Shown: one piece after another, positions 1 through 35,600 of the stretch
Numbering within the stretch: position 1 is the first letter of the stretch
How the letters are laid out: every line of letters starts with the position of its first letter
Assembly: GCF_964340395.1 (NCBI RefSeq)
Contig: NC_135549.1
Coordinates: 32,798,332-32,862,331, forward strand
Direction: 5' to 3'
Source: Glandiceps talaboti
Taxonomy: Eukaryota; Hemichordata; Enteropneusta; Spengelidae
DNA: 64,000 nt
Made by a program: the position numbers and the translations under genes
The notes under the pieces: model-generated
What the model was told of the DNA's origin: nothing
Databases searched by the model: none
Seen by the model: the letters and a program-made list of their open reading frames with translations, nothing else

Positions 1-530
1 TTCACTTGGCATCCAGACTAGAATATCAATAGTCTAGTTCCTATACAGTACCATTACAATTTATACCTTCACTTGACATCCAGACTAGAATATCAATAGT
101 CTAGTTCCTATACAGTACCATTACGATTTATACCTTCACTTGACATCCAGACTAGAATATCAATAGTCTAGTTCCTATACAGTACCATTACGATTTATAC
201 CTTCACTTGGCATCCAGACTAGAATATCAATAGTCTAGTTCCTATACAGTACCATTACAATTTATACCTTCACTTGGCATCCAGACTAGAATATCAATAG
301 TCTAGTTCCTATACAGTACCATTACGATTTATACCTTCACTTGGCATCCAGACTAGAATATCAATAGTCTAGTTCCTATACAGTACTATTACGATTTATA
401 CCTTCACTTGGCATCCAGACTAGAATATCAATAGTCTAGTTCCTATACAGTACTATTACGATTTATACCTTCACTTGGCATCCAGACTAGAATATCAATA
501 GTCTAGTTCCTATACAGTACTATTACGATT

Positions 531-601
531 AAATCGTAATGGTACTGTATAGGAACTAGACTATTGATATTCTAGTCTGGATGCCAAGTGAAGGTATAAA
601 T
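531..601 (-). repeat. inverted satellite monomer 1
   Basis: One complete 67-bp unit in reverse orientation inside the direct array. The left junction is a perfect palindrome (ATTACGATT/AAATCGTAAT). An identical arrangement recurs 747 bp downstream. Confidence 0.95.
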
Positions 602-1277
602 CATTTATACCTTCACTTGGCATCCAGACTAGAATATCAATAGTCTAGTTCCTATACAGTACCATTACAATTTATACCTTCACTTGGCATCCAGACTAGA
701 ATATCAATAGTCTAGTTCCTATACAGTACCATTACGATTTATACCTTCACTTGGCATCCAGACTAGAATATCAATAGTCTAGTTCCTATACAGTACCATT
801 ACAATTTATACCTTCACTTGGCATCCAGCCTAGAATATCAATATAGTCTAGTTCCTATACAGTACCATTACGATTTATACCTCCACTTGGCATCCAGACT
901 AGAATATCAATAGTCTAGTTCCTATACAGTACCATTACGATTTATACCTTCACTTGGCATCCAGACTAGAATATCAATAGTCTAGTTCCTATACAGTACT
1001 ATTACGATTTATACCTTCACTTGGCATCCAGACTAGAATATCAATAGTCTAGTTCCTATACAGTACCATTACGATTTATACCTTCACTTGGCATCCAGAC
1101 TAGAATATCAATAGTCTAGTTCCTATACAGTACTATTACGATTTATACCTTCACTTGGCATCCAGACTAGAATATCAATAGTCTAGTTCCTATACAGTAC
1201 TATTACGATTTATACCTTCACTTGGCATCCAGACTAGAATATCAATAGTCTAGTTCCTATACAGTACTATTACGATT

Positions 1278-1348
1278 AAATCGTAATGGTACTGTATAGG
1301 AACTAGACTATTGATATTCTAGTCTGGATGCCAAGTGAAGGTATAAAT
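1278..1348 (-). repeat. inverted satellite monomer 2
   Basis: Second inverted monomer with the same junctions as the one at 531. The two mark successive copies of a 747-bp higher-order repeat. Confidence 0.95.
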
Positions 1349-2049
1349 CATTTATACCTTCACTTGGCATCCAGACTAGAATATCAATAGTCTAGTTCCT
1401 ATACAGTACCATTACAATTTATACCTTCACTTGGCATCCAGACTAGAATATCAATAGTCTAGTTCCTATACAGTACCATTACGATTTATACCTTCACTTG
1501 GCATCCAGACTAGAATATCAATAGTCTAGTTCCTATACAGTACCATTACAATTTATACCTTCACTTGGCATCCAGCCTAGAATATCAATATAGTCTAGTT
1601 CCTATACAGTACCATTACGATTTATACCTCCACTTGGCATCCAGACTAGAATATCAATAGTCTAGTTCCTATACAGTACCATTACGATTTATACCTTCAC
1701 TTGGCATCCAGACTAGAATATCAATAGTCTAGTTCCTATACAGTACTATTACGATTTATACCTTCACTTGGCATCCAGCCTAGAATATCAATAGTCTAGT
1801 TCCTATACAGTACCATTACGATTTATACCTTCACTTGGCATCCAGACTAGAATATCAATAGTCTAGTTCCTATACAGTACTATTACGATTTATACCTTCA
1901 CTTGGCATCCAGACTAGAATATCAATAGTCTAGTTCCTATACAGTACCATTACAATTTATACCTTCACTTGGCATCCAGCCTAGAATATCAATATAGTCT
2001 AGTTCCTATACAGTACCATTACGATTTATACCTCCACTTGGCATCCAGA

Positions 2050-2880
2050 CTTGACGAATATCAATACTGTACGCAATCTGTATATCACACTTCCACGTAT
2101 ACATAATGTCAAGTATCATTATTGATATACATGTACATTGTTTAATAGTTAAAACGATGTCGATCTTTAAAAGAATGCTAGCTATCATCAACAATAATAT
2201 CCCTCTCTCTCCCTCTCTCGTGTTCATCTCACTACAATAATTTAAAGCATGTGCATGGTGCCTTGATCTTGTATGTATACACGTAAATTTGAAATAGTTT
2301 TAATGTAAACACATGCAACAGTGGTGGATGTTACCTTCCAATATACGTCACATGATATCAAATTGATAACGTCTACCAGACATGTCTTACCTCTTAGTGG
2401 TTTTAAAGTAATTTCTCTACCAGCAGGCAGAGCATTTTTGTTTGCCATATCAACTGTGAGCCTGTGGACTTTTCAATCAGAACATGGTGCGGAAAGCTAA
2501 AGCAGTTCGAATATGCTGGATCAATATACGTACGTACCGCGTTGGGCCATTTTAGATATGGACTGCGATAGATCAGATAGCCCCTGAAGTCGAACTTCTT
2601 TCGACCCAGACACACAGTGCGTACGCGTACTGTACTGACGTTCGTGAGTTCGTGACCAGTCTGGTTCGTGACCGAACATTCTGTAGCTGCGCCATCAACG
2701 ACAGGGTTCGTCGTTGGTATTTCAAACCCATATTTTGGTTACATAGATGATGGTCTCTCTAAATGATTTCAGTAATTTTTTAATAATACGTTTGATTGAT
2801 TTTACACCAAGCATATCGCTGAATATCATAAAATATTGAAAAACCCATTACCTTTGACCTTACTTCGCGGATACGATGTA
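2050..2880. other. intergenic, 5' flank of IQCA1
   Basis: Unique AT-rich sequence between the satellite and the IQCA1 promoter. The short minus-strand frames here have no recognisable domain and no supporting splice context. I see no gene. Confidence 0.5.
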
Positions 2881-2887
2881 AACAATC

Positions 2888-2901
2888 AGTGCCATGGCAA
2901 C
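2888..2901 (+). promoter_or_regulatory. X-box-like RFX site upstream of IQCA1
   Basis: AGTGCCATGGCAAC has a perfect RFX right half-site (GGCAAC) and a palindromic core (GCCATGGC). The outer bases of the left half-site deviate from GTNRCC. It lies about 140 bp before the IQCA1 start codon. RFX factors are known to drive ciliary genes in animals, so the position fits the product. Binding is inferred. Confidence 0.5.
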
Positions 2902-2914
2902 GGCCTTACATACA

Positions 2915-2926
2915 GCCGCCATGTTG
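2915..2926 (+). promoter_or_regulatory. YY1-like site in the IQCA1 promoter
   Basis: CCGCCATGTTGG resembles the YY1 consensus (CCGCCATNTTG), which often sits near transcription starts. The ATG inside it opens only a six-codon frame (ATG ... TGA), so it is not the gene's start. Confidence 0.35.
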
Positions 2927-3038
2927 GATGTTTGGATATGATCGCGTACAGATGATGTTTATCATGTGTTCCTGATATTTGTCCTAGTTTTGTGCTCACC
3001 TTTCTTTAGTTGATTCTTTATCATTTATACGTTTCACC

Positions 3039-24371
<21,333 letters not shown>

Positions 24372-25035
24372 ATGATGGGGCAGTGATTTACGTGAACTTT
24401 TGTAAAATATTGATAGTGTCTAAACTACAGTAACATAATAATTGATGAACTTAAAAACAAACTTTGAAAATCATGAATGTTTTTTGTCTCTTGAATATGA
24501 TTACATGTTATTTTAACCTATAGGCAGTTTGGATAAGAATATGAATCATTTCATGTTAAACACAATATGTTACAAAACAAGACAACTCTTGCATTGCAGA
24601 CTTCAAAATTGACATGTGTAGAGTGTACACTGTGTGTAAAGATATATATTGACAAATGATATCAGAACAACTAATCTTGTAGTGCTTGAATAAAGTGTTC
24701 ATTACAAAAATATACAATATTTCAAATTCAGTGTAGGCAACTTTGAAATTTGATGTGGAATTTGTATGTATTTCAATCAAATGAAAGTAAAAATTGAAAT
24801 TTAGACCTCTAATTCACAATTGGAATTTAGACCTCTAATTCACAATTGTAGTAAAGAGTAACATTCAAGTGAAAGCTAAATACTAGAGTTTGTTGACCCT
24901 TAGTATGCAATGCATGCAGTGACAATACATGTTACTAGACCCTTAGTGTGCAGTGTAGTGTATATACATGTCATTGTAAATATACATATTGCAGTGTTAA
25001 TCTCTATTAATCTCTGTTATCAAATGTGAAATAAA
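24372..25035 (+). other. IQCA1: IQCA1 3' UTR and polyadenylation signals
   Basis: AATAAA occurs at 24689-24694 and again at 25030-25035. Either could end the transcript, giving a 3' UTR of roughly 340 or 680 nt. No further gene in this stretch. Confidence 0.55.
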
Positions 25036-25099
25036 AGTGTATTAAAACTTTATTAAAATATTTCTCACATCATTATTCAACTAATTCCCCAATAATTTG

Positions 25100-25929
25100 C
25101 ATTTGTATATTCACACCTCCAATGTTCAGATGCATACAAGCTGCTAGTATTCATTTGTATATTCACACCACCAATGTTCAGATGCATACAAGCTGCTAGG
25201 ATTCATTTGTATATTCACACCACCAATGTTCAGATGCATACAAGCTGCTAGTATTCATTTGTATATTCACACCACCAATGTTCAGATGCATACAAGCTGC
25301 TAGGATTCATTTGTATATTCACACCACCAATGTTCAGATGCATACAAGCTGCTAGGATTCATTTGTATATTCACACCACCAATGTTCAGATGCATACAAG
25401 CTGCTAGTATTCATTTGTATATTCACACCTCCAATGTTCAGATGCATACAAGCTGCTAGTATTCATTTGTATATTCACACCTCCAATGTTCAGATGCATA
25501 CAAGCTGCTAGTATACATTTGTATATACACACAGTCAATGTTCAGATGCATACAAGCTGCTAGTATTCATTTGTATATTCACACTGCCAATGTTCAGATG
25601 CATACAAGCTGCTAGTATTCATTTGTATATTCACACTGCCAATGTTCAGATGCATACAAGCTGCTAGTATTCATTTGTATATTCACACCTCCAATGTTCA
25701 GATGCATACAAGCTGCTAATATTCATTTGTATATTCACATCGCCAATGTTCAGATGCATACAAGCTGCTAGTATTCATTTGTATATTCACACCACCAATG
25801 TTCAGATGCATACAAGCTGCTAGTATTCATTTGTATATTCACATCGCCAATGTTCAGATGCATACAAGTTGCTAGTATTCATTTGTATATTCATATCGCC
25901 AATGTTCAGATGCATACAAGCTGCTAGTA
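25100..25929. repeat. 52-bp minisatellite, 3' flank of IQCA1
   Basis: About 16 copies of a 52-bp unit (ATTCATTTGTATATTCACAC, a variable trinucleotide, then AATGTTCAGATGCATACAAG and CTGCTAGT). It begins about 65 bp after the distal AATAAA. Confidence 0.97.
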
Positions 25930-26084
25930 CTCTAAGACTAATTTTCATAAACTTGAATTGTACATATGGTAACACTTTGTTATTACTGATGCATAATACT
26001 ACAATACAAAGCCATGATGTCTGAGTGTAAGTGTGGTGTTCTCATTACACTACATTTGGTAATGCATAGATGTTACTTTGTGTA

Positions 26085-29000
26085 GTGACCACCTACCCAA
26101 ACTACCTGTCATAAACTAGTGACTACCTACCCAAACTACCTGTCTTAAACTAGTGACCACTTACCCAAACTACCTGTCATAAACTAGTGACTACCTACCC
26201 AAACTACCTGTCTTAAACTAGTGACCACCTACCCAAACTACCTGTCATAAACTAGTGACTACCTACCCAAACTACCTGTCTTAAACTAGTGACCACCTAC
26301 CCAAACTACCTGTCATAAACTAGTGACCACTTACCCAAACTACCTGTCTTAAACTAGTGACCACCTACCCAAACTACCTGTCATAAACTAGTGACCACCT
26401 ACCCAAACTACCTGTCTTAAACTAGTGACCACCTACCCAAACTACCTGTCATAAACTAGTGACCACTTACCCAAACTACCTGTCTTAAACTAGTGACCAC
26501 CTACCCAAACTACCTGTCTTAAACTAGTGACCACCTACCCAAACTACCTGTCATAAACTATTGACCACTTACCCAAACTACCTGTCATAAACTAGTGACC
26601 ACCTACCCAAACTACCTGTCTTAAACTAGTGACCACTTACCCAAACTACCTGTCTTAAACTAGTGACTACCTACCCAAACTACCTGTCTTAAACTAGTGA
26701 CCACCTACCCAAACTACCTGTCATAAACTAGTGACCACCTACCCAAACTACCTGTCATAAACTAGTGACCACCTACCCAAACTACCTGTCGTAAACTAGT
26801 GACCACCTACCCAAACTACCTGTCATAAACTAGTGACCACCTACCCAAACTACCTGTCATAAACTAGTGACCACCTACCCAAACTACCTGTCGTAAACTA
26901 GTGACCACTTACCCAAACTACCTGTCATAAACTAGTGACCACTTACCCAAACTACCTGTCATAAACTAGTGACCACTTACCCAAACTACCTGTCATAAAC
27001 TAGTGACCACTTACCCAAACTACCTGTCGTAAACTAGTGACCACTTGGCCAAACTACCTGTCATAAACTAGTGACCACCTACCCAAACTACCTGTTGTAA
27101 ACTAGTGACCACTTACCCAAACTACCTGTCGTAAACTAGTGACCACTTACCCAAACTACCTGTCGTAAACTAGTGACCACTTACCCAAACTACCTGTCGT
27201 AAACTAGTGACCACTTGGCCAAACTACCTGTCATAAACTAGTGACCACATGGCCAAACTACCTGTCGTAAACTAGTGACCACCTACCCAAACTACCTGTT
27301 GTAAACTAGTGACCACTTACCCAAACTACCTGTCGTAAACTAGTGACCACTTACCCAAACTACCTGTCGTAAACTAGTGACCACTTACCCAAACTACCTG
27401 TCGTAAACTAGTGACCACTTACCCAAACTACCTGTCGTAAACTAGTGACCACATGGCCAAACTACCTGTCATAAACTAGTGACCACTTACCCAAACTACC
27501 TGTCATAAACTAGTGACCACATGGCCAAACTACCTGTCGTAAACTAGTGACCACCTACCCAAACTACCTGTCTTAAACTAATGACCACCTACCCAAACAA
27601 CCTGTCTTAAACTAGTGACCACCTACCCAAACTACCTGTCTTAAACTAATAACCACCTACCCAAACAACCTGTCTTAAACTAGTGACCACCTACCCAAAC
27701 TACCTGTCATAAGCTAGTGACCACTTACCCAAACTACCTGTCATAAACTAGTGACCACCTACCCAAACTACCTGTCATAAACTAGTGACCACCTACCCAA
27801 ACTACCTGTCATAAACTAGTGACCACCTACCCAAACTACCTGTCGTAAACTAGTGACCACATGGCCAAACTACCTGTCATAAACTAGTGACCACTTACCC
27901 AAACTACCTGTCATAAACTAGTGACTACATGGCCAAACTACCTGTCGTAAACTAGTGACCACCTACCCAAACTACCTGTCGTAAACTAGTGACCACTTAC
28001 CCAAACTACCTGTCATAAACTAGTGACCACTTGGCCAAACTACCTGTCGTAAACTAGTGACCACCTACCCAAACTACTTGTCTTAAACTAGTGACCACTT
28101 ACCCAAACTACCTGTCATAAACTAGTGACCACTTACCCAAACTACCTGTCGTAAACTAGTGACCACCTACCCAAACTACTTGTCTTAAACTAGTGACCAC
28201 ATGGCCAAACTACCTGTCGTAAACTAGTGACCACATGGCCAAACTACCTGTCGTAAACTAGTGACCACCTACCCAAACTACCTGTCGTAAACTAGTGACC
28301 ACCTACCCAAACTACTTGTCTTAAACTATTGACCACCTACCCAAACTATCTGTCGTAAACTAGTGACCACTTGGCCAAACTACCTGTCGTAAACTAGTGA
28401 CCACTTGGCCAAACTACCTGTCTTAAACTAGTGACCACTTACCCAAACTACCTGTCTTAAACTAGTGACTACCTACCCAAACTACCTGTCTTAAACTAGT
28501 GACCACCTACCCAAACTACCTGTCGTAAACTAGTTACCACTTGGCCAAACAACCTGTCGTAAACTAGTGACCACATGGCCAAACTACCTGTCTTAAACTA
28601 TTGACCACCTACCCAAACTATCTGTCGTAAACTAGTTACCACTTGGCCAAACAACCTGTCGTAAACTAGTGACCACTTGGCCAAACTACCTGTCTTAAAC
28701 TAGTGACCACTAGGCCAAACTACCTGTCGTAAACTAGTGACCATTTGGCCAAACAACCTGTCATAAACTAGTGACCACCTACCCAAACTACCTGTCTTAA
28801 ACTAGTGACCACTAGGCCAAACTACCTGTCGTAAACTAGTGACCATTTGGCCAAACAACCTGTCATAAACTAGTGACCACCTACCCAAACTACCTGTCTT
28901 AAACTAGTGACCACTAGGCCAAACTACCTGTCATAAACTAGTGACCACTAGGCCAAACTACTTGTCTTAAACTAGTGACCACTTGGCCAAACTCTTGTGA

Positions 29001-29572
29001 CCACCTACCCAAAGTACCTGTCTTAAACTAGTGACTACCTACCCAAACTATATAACTTAAACTAGTGACCACCTACCCAAACTACCTGTCATAAACTAGT
29101 GACCACTAGGCCAAACTACCTGTCGTAAACTAGTGACCACTAGGCCAAACTACTTGTCTTAAACTAGTGACCACTAGGCCAAACTACCTGTCGTAAACTA
29201 GTGACCACTTGGCCAAACAACCTGTCGTAAACTAGTGACCACTAGGCCAAACTACCTGTCATAAACTAGTGACCACTAGGCCAAACTACCTGTCATAAAC
29301 TAGTGACCACTAGGCCAATTAAACTACCTGTCGTAAACTAGTGACCACTAGGCCAAACTACCTGTCGTAAACTAGTGACCACTAGGCCAAACTACCTGTC
29401 TTAAACTAGTGACCACTTGGCCAAACTACCTGTCGTAAACTAGTGACCACTTGGCCAAACTCTTGTGACCACCTACCCAAAGTACCTGTCTTAAACTAGT
29501 GACCACCTACCCAAACTACCTGTCTTAAACTAATGACCAAAACTACCTGTCCTAGGCTAGCTACCACTTAGG
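26085..29572. repeat. 34-bp minisatellite
   Basis: About 102 copies of a 34-bp unit (GACCAC + CTACCC/TTACCC/TTGGCC/ATGGCC/TAGGCC + AAACTACCTGTC + .TAAACTAGT). Variants are ordered along the array: CTACCC/TTACCC fill the first kilobase, TTGGCC and ATGGCC appear from about 27050, and TAGGCC only after about 28700. Confidence 0.98.
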
Positions 29573-31400
<1,828 letters not shown>

Positions 31401-31714
31401 CTATTCACACAGTGACAGATATTGAACCGTAACAACCCAGTACAGAACTATAATGTTAACCCTCCTCCTCTTATTGAGCAATGGTACATATACATATCGA
31501 AGAAAACGTGAAACTCTGAGTAACGACTTATTACATACTTATTCATTTGAATTAAGTCTATAATGCTCTGCTACTAATATTTGCATCGAGCACTGTTCTC
31601 TCCATTGAGACACTTATGCTTTTGCTATACATTTGTATGGGTTTAATCCTATAGTACTAGTGTTGTCACAATCATTCACAAAGTCTAGTGAGTTTAGGTT
31701 ACAAGTATGATTTA

Positions 31715-32373
31715 GGGACAGGTCAGTTTCTTTGGTCGGGGGTCACCCTGTTTTTTAAATTTGTTGGAGGGGGTCATCCTGTTTTTAAAATGTTGGATGG
31801 GTGTGCAATAATAATCTATTTATATACTGGATAGTTCTTTAAGCATATAAACACTTATCTCCCAAGAAGTCCAGTGAGGGCCATCCCTCATATGGGTTCA
31901 GTGTTTATGCAGGAGGAAACCAGAGTACCCGGGGAAAACATGCTTTTTACATGTTGGTGCTGTCTTATAAAGCTTGGAAGTTATTGCCTGAAAGTGTCTG
32001 AATAGCCCAAAAATCCTCCAGAGCTTCTAGGGGGAGACCTCCTAGGACTCCCATGAGGTGTATATATTCCTATTTCCAGCTTCCCCCCCCCCCTATCTTT
32101 CACTGTCAAGATGCTATTAAACCCCTTTTTGAATATATTTACCCTGTGTAGTCACTAATTACATGATGATGCTATCTTATAAAGTATTTGCGAGACATTG
32201 TCAAGCAGTCCATTTTGAAATATTTGTCCTCTGAATATACGGGGGGTGGGGGGGGTCATGATATGTTAGATTAAGTGATAGGGGGGTTCAGCCTGCTTTC
32301 GGTTTTACAGAGCGGGGGTGACTGACTTTTCATCGGCCCGATACCCCCCCCCCCCGGGAAACTGACCGGTCCC
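31715..32373. mobile_element. 659-bp non-autonomous element, TTA target duplication
   Basis: Terminal inverted repeats GGGACAGGTCAGTTTC and GAAACTGACCGGTCCC (one mismatch in 16), flanked by TTA at 31712-31714 and 32374-32376. The interior has G-rich or C-rich runs at each end (GGTCGGGGGTCACCCTG; CCCCCCCCCCCC) and no ORF. A TTA duplication with a GGG terminus fits the PIF/Harbinger superfamily; that assignment is inference. Confidence 0.7.
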
Positions 32374-32376
32374 TTA

Positions 32377-33479
32377 CTTGCAGACTACAACACAGTTAGT
32401 GTTCGTATGGAAATAAAATTTACGACAAGAATCTGGGTGTAATTAATAATCATTGGAATGTTTGGAATGTACAGAACATGTCTTGGTCTGTACTATGTGT
32501 ATGTGTTACACTAGCTTTCACACGTTACTGAGTTGAGTGAACCGTGCAAAACATCTCTGTTTATCTTATAAACAAAGATATAATTATATTGTACAACACG
32601 CCTGGTGTATTTTGTGCTTTGGTGAAATCACCAATTGTAGATGGTAAGGTCACTTCGAATTAGCTTCATTGCCCATCTAGTTGATACTCACGGAGTCTAG
32701 GTTACCATAGCAACAGTGTCTAATCTTTACTTTGACAAAAACCACTTAGATAACCAAGCCGCTATTTGGTATATGTTTATTAGCTTAACTTTAAATAAAT
32801 CGCAATATCGCAATTCTTTGGGACTTGAACGAGGCTATAAATTACAACAGTCTTGATCGACCTCATTCTGGATGTTCCAAAGCTACTGTGGAATCCTGGA
32901 ATACAGATAGTCAAGTGAAAAACAACTCATGGCATCATTCACAAGTTTGTCGTGTTTTTTTCTTCTTAATTTCCTAATTTTTATTAACGCTGCAGAATTG
33001 GAATTTGTTGTAAATTGTACCTGTATCTCAATTGTACAAACATTTAGACGTAGAATGAACGTTTAATATGTGGCATTTTTATTTAATCATAATCACGCAC
33101 TAAGTCGAAGTCAGGTATACAAGTCACGATCTTCACGTTTTTGATAAAATTGTGAGAATTTTAATCCAATTTCTATGAATGAAAACCCCAGGAATGACCA
33201 GCTGATCTTGAAATGAAAACAAACCACTGGGAGTTGGAGGAAACGATATTGATATTAAAATGGCACTATACCGAGTACTATGCGAATAGCGATATAGAGA
33301 TACAAAGTCAATTAATTATCCGTGTCAATAGAGATTTCTCAGGACTAATACGTATAAAACTCCAAGACAAGCATTTCTATACGTATACCAGACTTTATAC
33401 TTTCCACAAAGTCATTAGATTGTTGTTCCTACCTGCATTGTCGGAATGCAAAATTACCATTCATGATATGATATGATAT
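32377..33479. other. intergenic, no gene seen
   Basis: The 87-codon plus-strand frame at 33213-33476 has no recognisable domain or splice support. Confidence 0.45.
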
Positions 33480-34037
33480 ATCACTTAATGTGCTACACGC
33501 TTTGTATTATAGATGTCTTCAGTATGTGTGTACCAAATTATATGAAAATAGAAGCTTGAATTAACAAGATATTGCCTAAATACCACACATTAATTTTGCA
33601 AATTACTCACTAAAACTAAACACTACATCAACATGTTATATCAAACGAATATACGTTATGTACTAAATTATATGAAATCCGGAGCTTGTATTCTTACGAT
33701 ATTGCCGAAAATCATTAATTAATATTTAAATTACTCATTTATACAAAAAGTTATATCATCAATGTTTATACGACAAGTACGCTTTATTACCATCAATGTA
33801 TGTGTCAATTACATGAAATCTGAAGCTTGAATCCGTAAGATGTGGCTTAATTACCGAAAATCATTAATTAAATGTGTCATTAGAAATCAAAGCTGTATGA
33901 ACTTAGATCAGTAATTATGCAAATGACATATTAATATATACACAGTTTACCAAAACATTATCAGTTCTTGCCATATCATAATTATGTAAGTTTCATTAGA
34001 ATTGATGAAGTAGTTTTTAGATAAGGTCTCCATCACA

Positions 34038-34038
<1 letters not shown>
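33480..34038 (-). repeat. dispersed CTGT-led repeat, copy A
   Basis: Reverse-oriented copy of a family also at about 38450, 44790, 49540 and 56620. Sub-units of roughly 120-160 bp carry CATTAATTA, TTGCCTAA/AGATATTG and a GTACC/ACATGAAATC block. It ends in TTTACCAAAAC ... CAGTTCTTGCC and runs straight into (CAGA)n at 34039. Confidence 0.7.
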
Positions 34039-34322
<284 letters not shown>

Positions 34323-35417
34323 AGTCTACGAACATACACCATATTCATATGTCGACAAAAAATATATCCTGTTTGCCTATAACTACTGTAAGCTCTAATG
34401 TTCATGTAATGAGTTTTTCGTTAATCGAGTATCTGTCTTGTGTTTTCATAATACAGTTCAAACAGTACACTCTCAGTAGATCAGTTTGAGTTGCCATAGA
34501 AACATCTTATTACAGTTGTGTATATCCGTCATGAATTGAACTCATATCATTGATGTCATCGACTTTGCCCGATGGAAGTGTTTTAATTGGATTGTGATTA
34601 ATCTATACAATGTACACATTGAGTTGATCGTTACTGTAATATATTCATATCTATATATATTTGTGCATGTAACAAAGCTTATTTGGCAGTCAATTAAATG
34701 CTTAACGTTATTAGTAGAGCATCGCTGGTTTTCATAATACAAACCTGTGCAGCAAATTGTATGTAAAGGAAAACTCATTATGATATGTACACAATTCCTA
34801 CTAGTATCCATGACAACAAGTATTTCTCACTTTGTGACATACGGGCACCTCTATCAGTGGCCGTATGAAATTAAATAATTTGTTTAAGGGAGGACGTCAC
34901 TCCAGGAAATAAAGGTATTTTCATAAACTTTAGGTTCTGGAGAGTAATTTCATGTCTTCACATCAAATACCCAATGTGATGGGTTTGTATACAGGTTGCC
35001 CGTTGAGCAGCCTTTTAAAAGTTTTTTTCTGGCCTCATACTAAAACAATCATTGATAAAACGACATCTCTTTTTGGAATATTTGGTGGCCCTCAAAAGGG
35101 CCGTTTGTGAGTGATCACAATATCATTCTGAATCGTCAGCAGCATCATCATTTTTGTAGACTTTGAATGCGACATCTTTTCTGCAGCTATTTTCAAAAGA
35201 TACGACAATGCATATGATAAGTAATTGTGTACGCTAAAATGGATATAATGTAATTTGCATGCAAATTTATGTAAATTAGCCACCTTTCAAAATTTTAAAT
35301 ACACGATTGCGCCAAGACAGAGTACTGCCCCCCCCCCCCTTCCTTGGCAAGTTGGTCAGGCTACGGCCCTGCACACTGAATATTCATGATTCCAGAACCC
35401 AAAGTGTATGAAAATAT
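34323..35417. other. intergenic, no gene seen
   Basis: No domain or conserved frame recognised. A C10 run lies near 35330. Confidence 0.45.
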
Positions 35418-35548
35418 CTGTATCCCCCGGGAGCGGTGTTCCCCATTATGTGGTTTGCTTCTGTATCCCTCGGGAGCGGTGTTCCCCATTATGTGGTTTG
35501 CTCCTGTATCCCCCGGGAGCGGTGTTCCCCATTATGTGGTTTGCTCCT
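35418..35548. repeat. 43-bp triplication
   Basis: Three copies of a GC-rich 43-bp unit with CCCGGGAGCGGTGTTCCCC and TTATGTGGTTTGCT. Small frames across it are repeat artefacts. Confidence 0.93.
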
Positions 35549-35600
35549 AAGAATAAAAGTTTTCAACTTTTCCTCCAACCTATTCGCAGTTAAGATCGAG

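Larger units (their letters stand above)
1..2049. repeat. 67-bp satellite array
   Basis: About 30 head-to-tail copies of a 67-bp unit, truncated at the window edge. Each unit holds a short inverted repeat (AGACTA, 9-nt spacer, TAGTCT). Variants include CACTTGACATC in early copies, a CAATATAG insertion of 2 bp, and CCTCCACTTGG in place of CCTTCACTTGG. The CCTCC variant recurs at about 881, 1628 and 2032. The first spacing (747 bp) matches the spacing of the two inverted monomers, so there is a higher-order unit of about 747 bp. No coding potential. Confidence 0.97.

Noticed and set aside
2006-2615. Three minus-strand frames of about 70 codons upstream of IQCA1
   Set aside because: Overlapping, no domain, and the first runs into the satellite. 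Chance frames.
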